Assembly: GCA_044508625.1 (NCBI GenBank)
Contig: JBIQHJ010000001.1
Coordinates: 62,001-126,000, forward strand
Direction of reading: 5' to 3'
Source of the DNA: Castellaniella sp044508625
Lineage (GTDB): Bacteria > Pseudomonadota > Gammaproteobacteria > Burkholderiales > Burkholderiaceae_B
Length of the DNA stretch: 64,000 nt
The notes beneath the pieces are model-generated. The model searched no databases, was not told the DNA's origin, and saw nothing but the letters and a program-made list of their open reading frames with translations. This document shows positions 16,356 through 24,892 of the stretch, piece after piece. The position numbers were made by a program, and so were the translations under genes. Numbering within the stretch: the stretch's first letter is position 1; every line of letters begins with the position of its first letter.

Positions 16356-17801
16356 ATGACGGCAAGCAGCAGAACCATTTTCATCAATGGCAAGTGGCAG
16401 GAGTCCCACGATCGCGAGACCATCGAGGTCCTGTCCCCGAGCACCGGCCAGCGGATCGGCGACATCTCCCGGGGCGGCGCGGCGGACGTGGACGCGGCGG
16501 TCGCCGCGGCCCGCCGGGCGTTCGACGGAGTGTGGGGAGGCATGCCGGCCTTCGAGCGCGGCCGGCTGCTGTCGCGCCTGGGCCTGCGGATCGCCGAGTG
16601 CGCCGAGGAACTGGCGCAGATCGAGGCCCGCGACACCGGCAAGGCCATGAAGCTCGCGCGCGGCGACGTGGCGGCAACCGCCCGGTACTTCGAGTACTAC
16701 GGGGGCGCGGCCGACAAGATCCATGGCGAGACCATCCCCTTCCTCGAAGGCTACCAGGTCCTGATCGTGCGCGAGCCGCGCGGCGTCGCGGGCCACATCA
16801 TCCCCTGGAACTATCCCGCCCAGATGTTCGGCCGCACCATCGCCGCCGCCCTGGCGGCGGGCAACACCGCGGTGCTCAAGCCGGCGGAGGAAGCCTGCCT
16901 GAGCGTCGTCCGCCTGACGGAACTGGCCGCCGAGGTTGGCATCCCGGCCGGGGTGATCAACCTGGTGACGGGCTACGGCGAGGAGGCGGGCGCGGCGCTG
17001 GCCGCGCACCCGGGCATCGATTTCCTGTCCTTCACGGGCTCTCCGGAGGTCGGCACCCTGGTGCAGAAGGCGGCCGCCGACAACCACGTGCCCTGCGTGC
17101 TCGAGCTGGGCGGCAAGTCCCCCCAGATCGTGTTCGACGACGCCGACGTCGAAAAGGCCCTGCCGGTGATCGTCGGGGCGATCATCCAGAACACCGGCCA
17201 GACCTGCTCGGCCGGCAGCCGCGTGCTGATCCAGCGCACGATCTACGAGGAATTCGTCGCCGCGCTGGCCAAGCGGATCAATGCCGTGCGCGTGGGCGCC
17301 CACGACGCGGACCTGGATTGCGGGCCGGTGATCAGCGCCGTGCAACGCGAGCGCGTGCAGGGTTTCCTGGAGCGCGCGCGCGCCGATGGGATTTCCGTGA
17401 TCGGCGAGGGCAGGCTGGACCCCAGCGCGGCGGCCGGCGGGTTCTACGTCAAGCCCACGCTGCTGGGTCCCGTGGACGAGGCGCACGAGCTGGCGCAGGA
17501 CGAGGTGTTCGGCCCCGTGCTGGCGGCGATCCCCTTCGACGACGAGGCCGACGCCCTGCGGATCGCCAATGGCACGCCCTTCGGGCTGATCGCGGGCGTC
17601 TGGACGGAGAACGGCGCGCGCCAGATGCGCATGGCCAAGAAGCTGCGGGTCGGCCAGGTCTACGTCAACGGCTACGGCGCCGGCGGCGGCATCGAGCTGC
17701 CTTTCGGCGGATTCAAGCGCAGCGGCCACGGCCGGGAAAAGGGCTTCGAAGCGCTGAAGGAATACACGGTCGCGAAGACGATCGTGATCAATCACAAATA
17801 A
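16356..17801 (+). CDS. NAD(P)-dependent aldehyde dehydrogenase
   Basis: The 481-residue enzyme oxidises an aldehyde to the acid. The family landmarks appear in order: AGHIIPWNYPAQMFG with the catalytic Asn in the PWN motif near residue 148, the FTGSPEVG coenzyme loop, Glu in VLELGGKSPQIV near residue 248, and the nucleophilic Cys in NTGQTCSAGSRV near residue 282. EVFGPVLAAIPFDDEADA and the C-terminal PFGGFKRSGHGREKG are also standard. It is the first gene of an operon with a TRAP transporter and an alcohol dehydrogenase, so it probably oxidises the aldehyde formed from an imported alcohol. The substrate is not evident. Confidence 0.9.
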   Translation: MTASSRTIFINGKWQESHDRETIEVLSPSTGQRIGDISRGGAADVDAAVAAARRAFDGVWGGMPAFERGRLLSRLGLRIAECAEELAQIEARDTGKAMKLARGDVAATARYFEYYGGAADKIHGETIPFLEGYQVLIVREPRGVAGHIIPWNYPAQMFGRTIAAALAAGNTAVLKPAEEACLSVVRLTELAAEVGIPAGVINLVTGYGEEAGAALAAHPGIDFLSFTGSPEVGTLVQKAAADNHVPCVLELGGKSPQIVFDDADVEKALPVIVGAIIQNTGQTCSAGSRVLIQRTIYEEFVAALAKRINAVRVGAHDADLDCGPVISAVQRERVQGFLERARADGISVIGEGRLDPSAAAGGFYVKPTLLGPVDEAHELAQDEVFGPVLAAIPFDDEADALRIANGTPFGLIAGVWTENGARQMRMAKKLRVGQVYVNGYGAGGGIELPFGGFKRSGHGREKGFEALKEYTVAKTIVINHK

Positions 17802-17834
17802 TTTCTTGCCAGACCTCTTGGAGGAGACGACATC

Positions 17835-18872
17835 ATGTTCCAGACATTGAAAACGACCCGGTCCAGGCTCGCCGCGCTGCTGGGCGCGACGCTGGCCGCC
17901 GCGATGCTGCAGGCCTCGCCGGCGGCGGACGCGGCCCCGCTCAAGCTCAGGCTGGGGCACGTGTTCGCGATCGGCAGCCCGGTGGACCAGGCGAGCCAGG
18001 ATTTCGCCAGGCTGCTCAAGGAGCGCACCGGCGGCGAGGTGGAGGTGACCGTGTTCCCCAACAGCCAGATCGGCGGCGACGAGTCGCTGGCGCGGGACCT
18101 GACCCGCGGCTCGCTGGACCTGGCCTTCGTGAACCCGGGCTCGCTCTCGGGCCTCGATCCGCTGCTGGATTTCCATTACCTGCCGTACATCGTCACGAGC
18201 TTCGACGAGGCCGACAAGATCTTCTACAACCCCAAGGGGATCCTGCAGACCACCTTGCGCGAGGCGATGGCCAAGCACCGCATGGAGACGCTGGGGTTCT
18301 TCGAGCTCGAGTTCCGGGCGGTGACGAATTCCAAGCATCCCGTGGAAAAGCCCGCCGACCTCGAGGGCCTGAAGCTGCGGGTGCCGGGGTCCGCCGGCAT
18401 CCGGGACTTCTTCATCGCCGCGGGGGCCCAGGCCGTCGCCATGCCTTTCCCCGAGCTGTTCACCGCCTTGCAGCAGGGCACGGTGGACGGGCAGGACAAT
18501 GGCGCCAGCATCACCTACAACTCGCGCCTGTTCGAGGCCCAGAAATACATGACCACGACCAACCACGTCTACGCGATGGGGGCGATCGCCGCCAGCCAGC
18601 GGCTGTGGGACAGGCTGAGCGACGAGCAGAAAGAGATCTTCAGGCGGACGGCCGGGGAGGTCGCGGCCGCCGAGATCAAGGCCAACCGCGAACTGAACGC
18701 CGGCTACCTCAAGAAGATCGCCGAGGGCGGGGTGAAGGTATCGACTTTGTCTCCCGAGGCGATGAAGGGCTTCCGCGAGGTGGCCGACAAGGTCTGGACC
18801 AAGCTCGAGCCGGTCTACGGCGCGGAGCGTGTCGCCGCCCTGCGCAAGGAAGTCCAGGCCCTGGGCCGCTAG
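17835..18872 (+). CDS. TRAP transporter substrate-binding protein, DctP family
   Basis: The 345-residue protein begins with a Sec-type signal (basic residues, then a hydrophobic stretch ending SPAADAAP near residue 35). It then follows the DctP pattern: LRLGHVFAIGSPVDQASQDFARLLKERTGG, abbreviated here to LGHVFAIGSPVDQAS, then NSQIGGDESLARDLTRGSLD and the central EKPADLEGLKLRVP with GMPF-like residues AMPFPELFTALQQGTVDGQDN. A good GGAGGAG ribosome-binding site precedes the ATG. It would present its ligand to the DctQM pair encoded 45 bp downstream. The alcohol and aldehyde dehydrogenases around it suggest a hydroxylated acid, but the ligand is unknown. Confidence 0.88.
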   Translation: MFQTLKTTRSRLAALLGATLAAAMLQASPAADAAPLKLRLGHVFAIGSPVDQASQDFARLLKERTGGEVEVTVFPNSQIGGDESLARDLTRGSLDLAFVNPGSLSGLDPLLDFHYLPYIVTSFDEADKIFYNPKGILQTTLREAMAKHRMETLGFFELEFRAVTNSKHPVEKPADLEGLKLRVPGSAGIRDFFIAAGAQAVAMPFPELFTALQQGTVDGQDNGASITYNSRLFEAQKYMTTTNHVYAMGAIAASQRLWDRLSDEQKEIFRRTAGEVAAAEIKANRELNAGYLKKIAEGGVKVSTLSPEAMKGFREVADKVWTKLEPVYGAERVAALRKEVQALGR

Positions 18873-18917
18873 GGCCTCCCGGCCTCGTGTAAGGAGATCG
18901 CGTTGGAGGAGGTACCG

Positions 18918-19442
18918 ATGCGCTGGGCCGACGTGCTGGAAGATCGCCTGTATTCGATCGAGAACGTGGTCTGCTCGCTCAGCCTGCTGGTGATGCTGGT
19001 GACCGTCACGCTGGGCGTCTGCATCCGGGTCTTCGACCTGCCGGTGCCCAATGTGGCGGAATGGGCGATGGCGGCCATGTCGCCGCTCGCCTTCGTGGGA
19101 TCGGCCATGTGCGCCCGCCGGCGCGAGCACATATCCGTGGACCTCATCGACCAGCTCCGGTCCCCGCGAGTCCGGCGGCTGGCCGGGGCGCTCGTGGCGC
19201 TGCTGATGCTGGCGTTCTCGGCGATCTATGCCTGGCTGGGCTGGGGCCTGTTCCAGGATGCGCGCATGACGGGCGAGCGCTGGCTCGACATGGGGACGCC
19301 CCTGTACGTGCCGATTTTCTTTTTCTTCGCCGGGATGGCGTGCATGGCCGTCCACGGGGCGTGCGACGTGCTGCGGGTGTTCCGGATGAAGGATTTCGCG
19401 GCGCCCCGCGCCGCAGCTCGGCATTCGGAGACCGCGCCATGA
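18918..19442 (+). CDS. TRAP transporter small permease, DctQ family
   Basis: The 174-residue membrane protein has four hydrophobic segments (first ENVVCSLSLLVMLVTVTLGV) and the DctQ feature of a conserved Arg-Val-Phe after helix 1, followed by NVAEWAMAAMSPLAFVGSA. An in-frame TTG exists at 18903, but GGAGGAGG at 18905-18912 lies 5 nt before the ATG at 18918, so I use 18918. The stop overlaps the DctM start by 4 bp. It is the second of three DctQ proteins in the window. Confidence 0.87.
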   Translation: MRWADVLEDRLYSIENVVCSLSLLVMLVTVTLGVCIRVFDLPVPNVAEWAMAAMSPLAFVGSAMCARRREHISVDLIDQLRSPRVRRLAGALVALLMLAFSAIYAWLGWGLFQDARMTGERWLDMGTPLYVPIFFFFAGMACMAVHGACDVLRVFRMKDFAAPRAAARHSETAP

Positions 19443-20728
19443 TCGTGACCGCCCTGTTCGCCCTGTTGCTGCTGGGGGTGCCGATCGCGGTCGCCTTCGC
19501 CCTGATCGTCATCGTGAACGCGGAGGCGTGGAACATCGATCCGTTCTCGCTCGCCGCGCTGCCCTTCGATACCGTTTCCAACTTTGCCCTGCTGGCCATC
19601 CCGCTGTTCCTGCTGGTCGGCGAGCTCATGAACCGCGGCGGCCTGGTGCGGCAACTGACGGCGGTGTGCGATCTCTTCATGTCGCGCATCCGCGCCCCCA
19701 TGGGCCACATCATGGTGATGGCGAGCGCCCTGATGGGCGCGATCACCGGGTCGTCGGTCGCGACGGTGGCGGCGATGGGCGGGACGGTGGGCGTCGAGAT
19801 GCGGCAGCGGGGCTATTCCCCGGGCTACACGGCGGCGCTGAACGCCTCGACCGGCCTGCTCGGCGTCCTGATCCCGCCGTCCATTCCCCTGATCCTGTAC
19901 GGCGCCATCGTCGGCGTCTCGATCACGAACCTGTTCCTCGCGTCGATCGTGCCGGGCATCCTGACCGCCCTCGTATTCTCGATCATCCACGCCTTCCTCT
20001 CGAGGCGGGTGCTGCCCGGCGGCATCGAGACCGCCGCGCCGCCGGGCGAGGACCCGGCGCCCGGGGCGGGGCGCGGCGGCAGGGGGATGGTCTTCGTGAA
20101 GGCCCTGCCCGCGCTGATGCTGCCCATCCTGGTCCTGGGCGGCATCTACAGCGGGATCTTCACCGCGACCGAGGCGGCGGCGGTCGCCGGCGTCTACGCC
20201 CTGGCGGTGACGCTGCTGACGCGGCAGGCGTCCGCGGGCGACCTGCGCAAGATCCTGGAGAACACCGCGCTGGCGAGCGCGGCCATCCTGGCGATCATCG
20301 CGTTCACCAGCATCTTCAATCGCGCGATGATCCTCGAGCAGATCCCGCAGGCGCTCTCGGCAGCGGCCACGGGGATGACGGCCGATCCCCTGGTGTTCCT
20401 GCTGGCGGTCAACCTCGCCCTCATCCTGGTGGGCATGTTCATGGAGACCAACGCGGCGACCCTGCTGATGGGGCCGCTGCTCGCGCCCGCCGCCGTGGGA
20501 TACGGCATCGATCCGGTCCATTTCGGCGTCGTGCTGGTCACCAACATCGAGATCGGCCTGCTCACCCCGCCCATGGCCGCCAACCTGTACGTGGCGCAGC
20601 GCACCAACAACGCGCGCCTGACCGATATGTTCGCCTACGTGTTCTGGTTCCTGGGCGGCGCGCTCGCCGTGCTCGCCCTCATCACCTACGTGCCCGCGCT
20701 GACGACGTGGTACCGGTATTTCTTCTGA
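19439..20728 (+). CDS. TRAP transporter large permease, DctM family
   Basis: The 429-residue channel protein opens with the usual LLGVPIAVAFALIVIV and has the family blocks NFALLAIPLFLLVGELMNRGG, trimmed here to LLAIPLFLLVGELMNRGG, MGAITGSSVATVAAMGGTV, GLLGVLIPPSIPLILYG with the IPPS motif, and the C-terminal IGLLTPPMAANLYVAQR. It is translationally coupled to dctQ. The alcohol dehydrogenase gene follows within 30 bp, so transporter and enzymes are likely one transcript. Confidence 0.9.
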   Translation: MIVTALFALLLLGVPIAVAFALIVIVNAEAWNIDPFSLAALPFDTVSNFALLAIPLFLLVGELMNRGGLVRQLTAVCDLFMSRIRAPMGHIMVMASALMGAITGSSVATVAAMGGTVGVEMRQRGYSPGYTAALNASTGLLGVLIPPSIPLILYGAIVGVSITNLFLASIVPGILTALVFSIIHAFLSRRVLPGGIETAAPPGEDPAPGAGRGGRGMVFVKALPALMLPILVLGGIYSGIFTATEAAAVAGVYALAVTLLTRQASAGDLRKILENTALASAAILAIIAFTSIFNRAMILEQIPQALSAAATGMTADPLVFLLAVNLALILVGMFMETNAATLLMGPLLAPAAVGYGIDPVHFGVVLVTNIEIGLLTPPMAANLYVAQRTNNARLTDMFAYVFWFLGGALAVLALITYVPALTTWYRYFF

Positions 20729-20750
20729 TTTTCTTTCGATGGATCGAACG

Positions 20751-21860
20751 ATGTCCGCCATACCCGAATTCTCCAAGGCCGCCGTGCTGCGCCGGTTCAA
20801 GGATCCGCTGAGGATAGAGGACGTGCCCGTGCCGGCGTACCTCGAGCCCCGGGCGGTGCTCGTCAAGATGGAGGCGTGCTCGATCTGCGGCACCGATGTC
20901 CATCTCTGGCAGGGATCGCTGTCGCTCAAGGTCGACCTGCCGGTGATCATCGGCCACGAGATGGTGGGCCGGATCGTCTCCCTGGGCGAGGCGGTGCGCA
21001 CCGATTCCGTCGGCGAGCCCCTGCGGGTCGGCGACCGCATCGTCTATACCCACACGTCCTGCAATAGCTGCTTCTTCTGCACCACGGCGCGCCAGCCGAC
21101 GCTGTGCGTCAACCGCCGGGCCTACATGTACGAGACCATGGAGAAGGCCCCCTATCTCATGGGCGGCTTTTCCGAGTACGGCTACGTGCTGCCCGAGTCG
21201 GGGCGGCTGAAGGTGCCCGACGGCGTGCCCAGCGAGCTGGCCAGCCTGTCGAGCTGCGCGCTGCGTTCGGTCATGAACGCGATGTCCCAGCTCGGCAGGA
21301 TCGAGCCGCACGAGACGGTGGTGGTGCAGGGCGCCGGGCCGCTCGGCCTGCTCGCCACGGCCAACGCCAGGGTCCGCGGCGCGCGCAAGGTGATCGTGAT
21401 CGGCTCGCCCGCGGCGCGCCTCGAGATGGCGCGCGAGTTCGGAGCCGACGTGTGCATCCCCGTCGAGGGCACCACGCCGGCCGAGCGCCTGGACCGGGTC
21501 CTGTCCCACACGCAGGGCCGCGGCGCCGACATCGTCATGGAATTCACCGGCGTGCCGGCGGCGTTCAACGAGGGCCTGCAACTGGCGCGCAAGGGGGCCC
21601 GCTACCTGATCGTGGGGCAGCTCGGCGACGGCAGCGTCGAGATCCAGCCCTCCATGATCGTGAAGAAGAACATCCAGGTGATCGGATCCTTCTCGGGGGA
21701 TGCCCGCAGCTATTCCCTGGCGCTGGACTTCATCGACACCCACCGGGACGCATTCCCCTTCGAGCGGATGATCACGGGGCGCTACACGCTCGACGAGGTC
21801 AACGTGGCGATGGAGCGCATGAAGAACTACCAGGAAATCAAGCCGGTCATCACCTTTTGA
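20751..21860 (+). CDS. Zinc-dependent alcohol dehydrogenase (MDR family)
   Basis: The protein of about 369 residues is a medium-chain dehydrogenase. The catalytic zinc site is seen in ACSICGTDVHLWQG and GHEMVGRIVSLGE. The structural-zinc cysteines are in CNSCFFCTTARQPTLC, and the Rossmann motif VVVQGAGPLGLLATANA sits near residue 190. It would oxidise a secondary or primary alcohol with NAD(P)+. ATGs at 20739 and 20751 are both in frame and neither has a strong ribosome-binding site. I use 20751 (MSAIPEF), with a weak GGA upstream. It sits between the TRAP genes and the CaiB/CitE pair and probably starts oxidation of the imported substrate. Confidence 0.88.
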   Translation: MSAIPEFSKAAVLRRFKDPLRIEDVPVPAYLEPRAVLVKMEACSICGTDVHLWQGSLSLKVDLPVIIGHEMVGRIVSLGEAVRTDSVGEPLRVGDRIVYTHTSCNSCFFCTTARQPTLCVNRRAYMYETMEKAPYLMGGFSEYGYVLPESGRLKVPDGVPSELASLSSCALRSVMNAMSQLGRIEPHETVVVQGAGPLGLLATANARVRGARKVIVIGSPAARLEMAREFGADVCIPVEGTTPAERLDRVLSHTQGRGADIVMEFTGVPAAFNEGLQLARKGARYLIVGQLGDGSVEIQPSMIVKKNIQVIGSFSGDARSYSLALDFIDTHRDAFPFERMITGRYTLDEVNVAMERMKNYQEIKPVITF

Positions 21861-21877
21861 CGCTGGAAGGACTGCCG

Positions 21878-23074
21878 ATGGAAACGTTTGACCCGTCAAG
21901 AGAGGGCCCGCTCAAGGATGTGCGGGTCCTGGACCTGTCCCGCCTGGTGGCGGGGAACATGCTCACGCTGTTCCTGGCCGATTTCGGCGCGGACGTCGTC
22001 AAGATCGAGCGCGAGGGCAAGGGCGACGACCTGCGCGGCTGGCGCGAGGCCGGCGAGCCGATCTACTGGAAGGTGTACGGGCGCAACAAGCGCTCCATGG
22101 CGCTCGATCTCAAGACCCCGGAGGGCCTGTCCCTGCTGCGGCGCCTGGCGCGCCACGCCGACGTGCTGGTCGAGAATTTCGTGCCCGGCGGGCTCGAGAA
22201 AATGGGCCTCGCGCCCGAGTCGCTGCTCGAGATCAATCCGCGCCTGGTGATCGTCCGGGTCTCGGGCTGGGGCCAGACGGGGCCCTTCAGCCACAAGCCG
22301 GGATTCGGCACCCTGGTCGAGGCCATGTCCGGCTTCGCCTACCTGAACGGCTATCCGGACAAGCCCCCGGTGCTGCCGCCGCTGGCGCTGGCCGACATGA
22401 TCGCGGGCATCTATGGCGCCGCCGGGGTGCTGACGGCCCTGCGCACCGCCGAGCGCGACGGCAAGGGGCAGGTCGTGGACCTGTCGCTGTTCGAGCCGAT
22501 CTTTTCCTTCATTGCCTCCGAGGCCCTGAAATACCGCCTGACGGGCGTGCCCACCATGCGCTCGGGCAACCAGTCCTCGCATACCGCGCCGCGCAACGTC
22601 TATGAATGCAGCGACGGCAAGCACGTCGCGATGTCGGGCTCCATGCAGTCGATGGCGATGCGGATCTTCGACACGATCGGGCGCCCCGAGCTCAAGGACG
22701 ACGAGCGCTTTTCCACCAACGATGCGCGCGTGCGCAACCGCGACGCGCTTGACGAGATCATCGGGGGGTTCATCCGCGGGCGCACCCAGCGCGAGAACCT
22801 GGACCTGTTCGAGCGGGCGGCGGTGACCGTCGGGCCCGTGTGCTCGGTGGCCGACCTGGTGGACCACCCCTACGTCAAGGGGCGGGAGGTGATCGTGTCG
22901 CTGGAGGACCCGGACCTCGGCGAGATCGAGGCGCACAACATCATTCCCCGCCTGAGCGAGACCCCGGGCGCCTTCCGCCGGCCCGCGCCGGCCCTGGGCG
23001 AGCACACCCGCGAGATCCTCGAGGATCTCGAGCGGCTGGAGGCGGCCGACGGCTATCGGAGGTCCCATGCTTGA
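21878..23074 (+). CDS. CaiB/BaiF (class III) CoA-transferase
   Basis: The 398-residue protein follows the class III CoA-transferase pattern: LKDVRVLDLSRLVAGNMLT, then GADVVKIEREGKGDDLRGW, RHADVLVENFVPGGLEKMGL, and FGTLVEAMSGFAYLNGYPD. The residue aligned with the catalytic Asp of CaiB lies in the GFGTLVEAMSG block, where Thr occupies the usual aspartate position by my reading. That assignment is uncertain and worth checking. The gene starts 17 bp after the alcohol dehydrogenase stop with GGAAGGA upstream, and it overlaps the next gene by 8 bp. It would activate the acid made by the dehydrogenases as a CoA ester for the CitE-like lyase. Confidence 0.83.
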   Translation: METFDPSREGPLKDVRVLDLSRLVAGNMLTLFLADFGADVVKIEREGKGDDLRGWREAGEPIYWKVYGRNKRSMALDLKTPEGLSLLRRLARHADVLVENFVPGGLEKMGLAPESLLEINPRLVIVRVSGWGQTGPFSHKPGFGTLVEAMSGFAYLNGYPDKPPVLPPLALADMIAGIYGAAGVLTALRTAERDGKGQVVDLSLFEPIFSFIASEALKYRLTGVPTMRSGNQSSHTAPRNVYECSDGKHVAMSGSMQSMAMRIFDTIGRPELKDDERFSTNDARVRNRDALDEIIGGFIRGRTQRENLDLFERAAVTVGPVCSVADLVDHPYVKGREVIVSLEDPDLGEIEAHNIIPRLSETPGAFRRPAPALGEHTREILEDLERLEAADGYRRSHA

Positions 23075-23948
23075 CATGCGATATTGGCGCTCGATCCTGT
23101 TCGTGCCGGCGACCAGCGACCGCTACGTCGAAAGCGCCCTGCGCCGCCCGGCCGATGCGCTGCAGATCGACCTCGAGGACAGCGTGGGGCCGGACGACAA
23201 AGAGCGGGCCCGCGGCCGCGTCCGCTCGATCGCCGCGCGCTTCGCCGCGGCCGGGCGCGGTGTCGTGGTGCGGATCAACCGGCCCTGGCGCATGGCGCTG
23301 CCGGACATCGAGGCGTCCGTGGGCCCGGACGTCGCGGTGCTGACCCTGCCGAAAGTCCCCGACGCCTCCCACCTCAGGTCCATCGGCGAGATCCTGGACG
23401 ACTGCGAGGCGCGCCAGGGGCTGCCCATCGGCCACACCAGGCTCATCGCCATGGTGGAGGATCCCGAGGGGCTCGCGAACATGGACCGGATCGCCGCGGC
23501 CGGGCCGCGCATGTACGGCATGATCGTCGGCGCCGAGGACCTGGCGGCCACCATGCGCATGGCGGTCAGCGAGGATTCCCTGTACATTCCCAATGTCATG
23601 GCGGTGGCCTCGTGCCGCCGCGCGGGCATCGTTCCCATCGGCTTCGTGGGGTCCGTCGCCGACTTCGGCGACCTGGATGCGTTTCGCGCCAGGATCCGGC
23701 GCGCGCGCGGGCTGGGTTTCGACGCGGCGTTCTGCATCCATCCCCGGCAGGCCGAGATCATCGACCAGGAATTCCTGCCCCGGCAGGCCGAGGTCGACGA
23801 GGCCCGGCAGCTCATCGCCGAGTTCGAGGCCCAGGTGGCGCAGGGCCGCGCGGCCTGCACCTTCAAGGGCCGCATGGTGGACCTGCCCGTCGTGCTGCAG
23901 GCCCGCCAGCTCGTCGAGCGCCATCACGTGTATTTCCCGGAAGGATGA
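23067..23948 (+). CDS. HpcH/HpaI aldolase / CitE-family lyase
   Basis: The 293-residue protein shows RSILFVPATSDRYVESALRR and ADALQIDLEDSVGPDDK, the CitE-family start with its acidic metal-binding pair, then the MIVGAEDLAATMRMA block and AAFCIHPRQAEIIDQEF. It should cleave a hydroxyacyl-CoA, or act as the related citramalyl/malyl-CoA lyases do. Together with the CoA-transferase before it, it repeats the citE-caiB pair at 1.5-3.6 kb in opposite order. Its stop overlaps the LysR start (ATGA). Confidence 0.82.
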   Translation: MLDMRYWRSILFVPATSDRYVESALRRPADALQIDLEDSVGPDDKERARGRVRSIAARFAAAGRGVVVRINRPWRMALPDIEASVGPDVAVLTLPKVPDASHLRSIGEILDDCEARQGLPIGHTRLIAMVEDPEGLANMDRIAAAGPRMYGMIVGAEDLAATMRMAVSEDSLYIPNVMAVASCRRAGIVPIGFVGSVADFGDLDAFRARIRRARGLGFDAAFCIHPRQAEIIDQEFLPRQAEVDEARQLIAEFEAQVAQGRAACTFKGRMVDLPVVLQARQLVERHHVYFPEG

Positions 23949-24892
23949 ACCTACGCCAGCTTTCATACTTCATCGCCGTCGCCGACCAGCGGTCCATCGT
24001 CCGGGCGGCCGAGCTGCTGCACATTTCGCAGCCTTCGGTCAGCACGCAGATCAAGCTGCTCGAGGAGGAGCTCGAGGTCCAGTTGTTCGAGCGCCGCCAG
24101 GACGGCACGATCCTCACCCCCGAGGGCAAGGAATTCCTGGGCTATGCGCGCAGCGCCCTGGACACGCTGGCCGCGGCCAAGGCCGCCCTGCGCTCGCACC
24201 AGGTCACCGAGGTCGGCACGGTCACGGTCGGCATCCCGGGCTCGCTGAGCACGCTGCTGAGCCTGCCGCTGATCGAGCAGGTGCAGAACCAGTGTCCCAA
24301 CATCAAGATCAAGGTCGTCACCGGCCTGTCGGGGCATCTGTCGAAATGGATCATGGACGGCACCCTCGATTTCGGCCTGGTCTACGTCGACGCGCCGGTC
24401 CTGGGGCTGGACCTCGAACTGCTCATGAAGGAACATCTGTTCCTCGCCATCGGCGAGAAGAACTCGGCGAGGATCCGGCAGCAGTCCCCCGACGGTGACC
24501 TCGCCTTTGCCGACATACGGCACGTTCCCCTGGTCATGCCCAGCCGCGAGCACGGCCTGAGGGCCCTGGTGGACAAGGTGTCGGCGGGCGCGGGCCTGTC
24601 GCTCGACGTCCGCACCGAGCTGGACGCCTCCGAGCTGCTGGTCGAGTGGGTCCTGCGCACCTCCCATGCCACCATCCTGTCGCTCGCGGCCTTGCAGGGG
24701 ATCCGGCTGGCGAAGGATGAGCTCTACACCGCCCACATCGTCGATCCCGTCATCGAGCGGCGGATATCCCTGGCCTATGCCTCGGACCGGCCGCTGAGCC
24801 GCACCGGGCGGCGCGTCGAGGTGATCCTGCGCGAGCTGCTCAAGGCGAGATCCAGCCAGGACTGGTGGAAGTTCGCCGAAGTCAACGGGTGA
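23945..24892 (+). CDS. LysR-family transcriptional regulator (Nac/CbbR-like N-terminus)
   Basis: The 315-residue regulator begins MNLRQLSYFIAVADQRSIVR and continues ISQPSVSTQIKLLEEELEVQ with LFERRQDGTILTPEG, a clear LysR winged HTH at residues 1-60. The effector domain follows from VGTVTVGIPGSLSTLLSLP. The ATG overlaps the stop of the CitE-like gene, so it is encoded as the last gene of the operon it probably regulates. The inverted repeat at 16262-16276 is a candidate target. It converges with the sugar dehydrogenase gene, and the 3' ends overlap by 11 bp. Confidence 0.87.
   Translation: MNLRQLSYFIAVADQRSIVRAAELLHISQPSVSTQIKLLEEELEVQLFERRQDGTILTPEGKEFLGYARSALDTLAAAKAALRSHQVTEVGTVTVGIPGSLSTLLSLPLIEQVQNQCPNIKIKVVTGLSGHLSKWIMDGTLDFGLVYVDAPVLGLDLELLMKEHLFLAIGEKNSARIRQQSPDGDLAFADIRHVPLVMPSREHGLRALVDKVSAGAGLSLDVRTELDASELLVEWVLRTSHATILSLAALQGIRLAKDELYTAHIVDPVIERRISLAYASDRPLSRTGRRVEVILRELLKARSSQDWWKFAEVNG

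Noticed and set aside
16308..19424. A 1,038-codon minus-strand open frame opposite the aldehyde dehydrogenase and TRAP genes
   Set aside because: Composition is His/Arg/Gln-rich with no domains, and the opposite strand holds well-supported genes.
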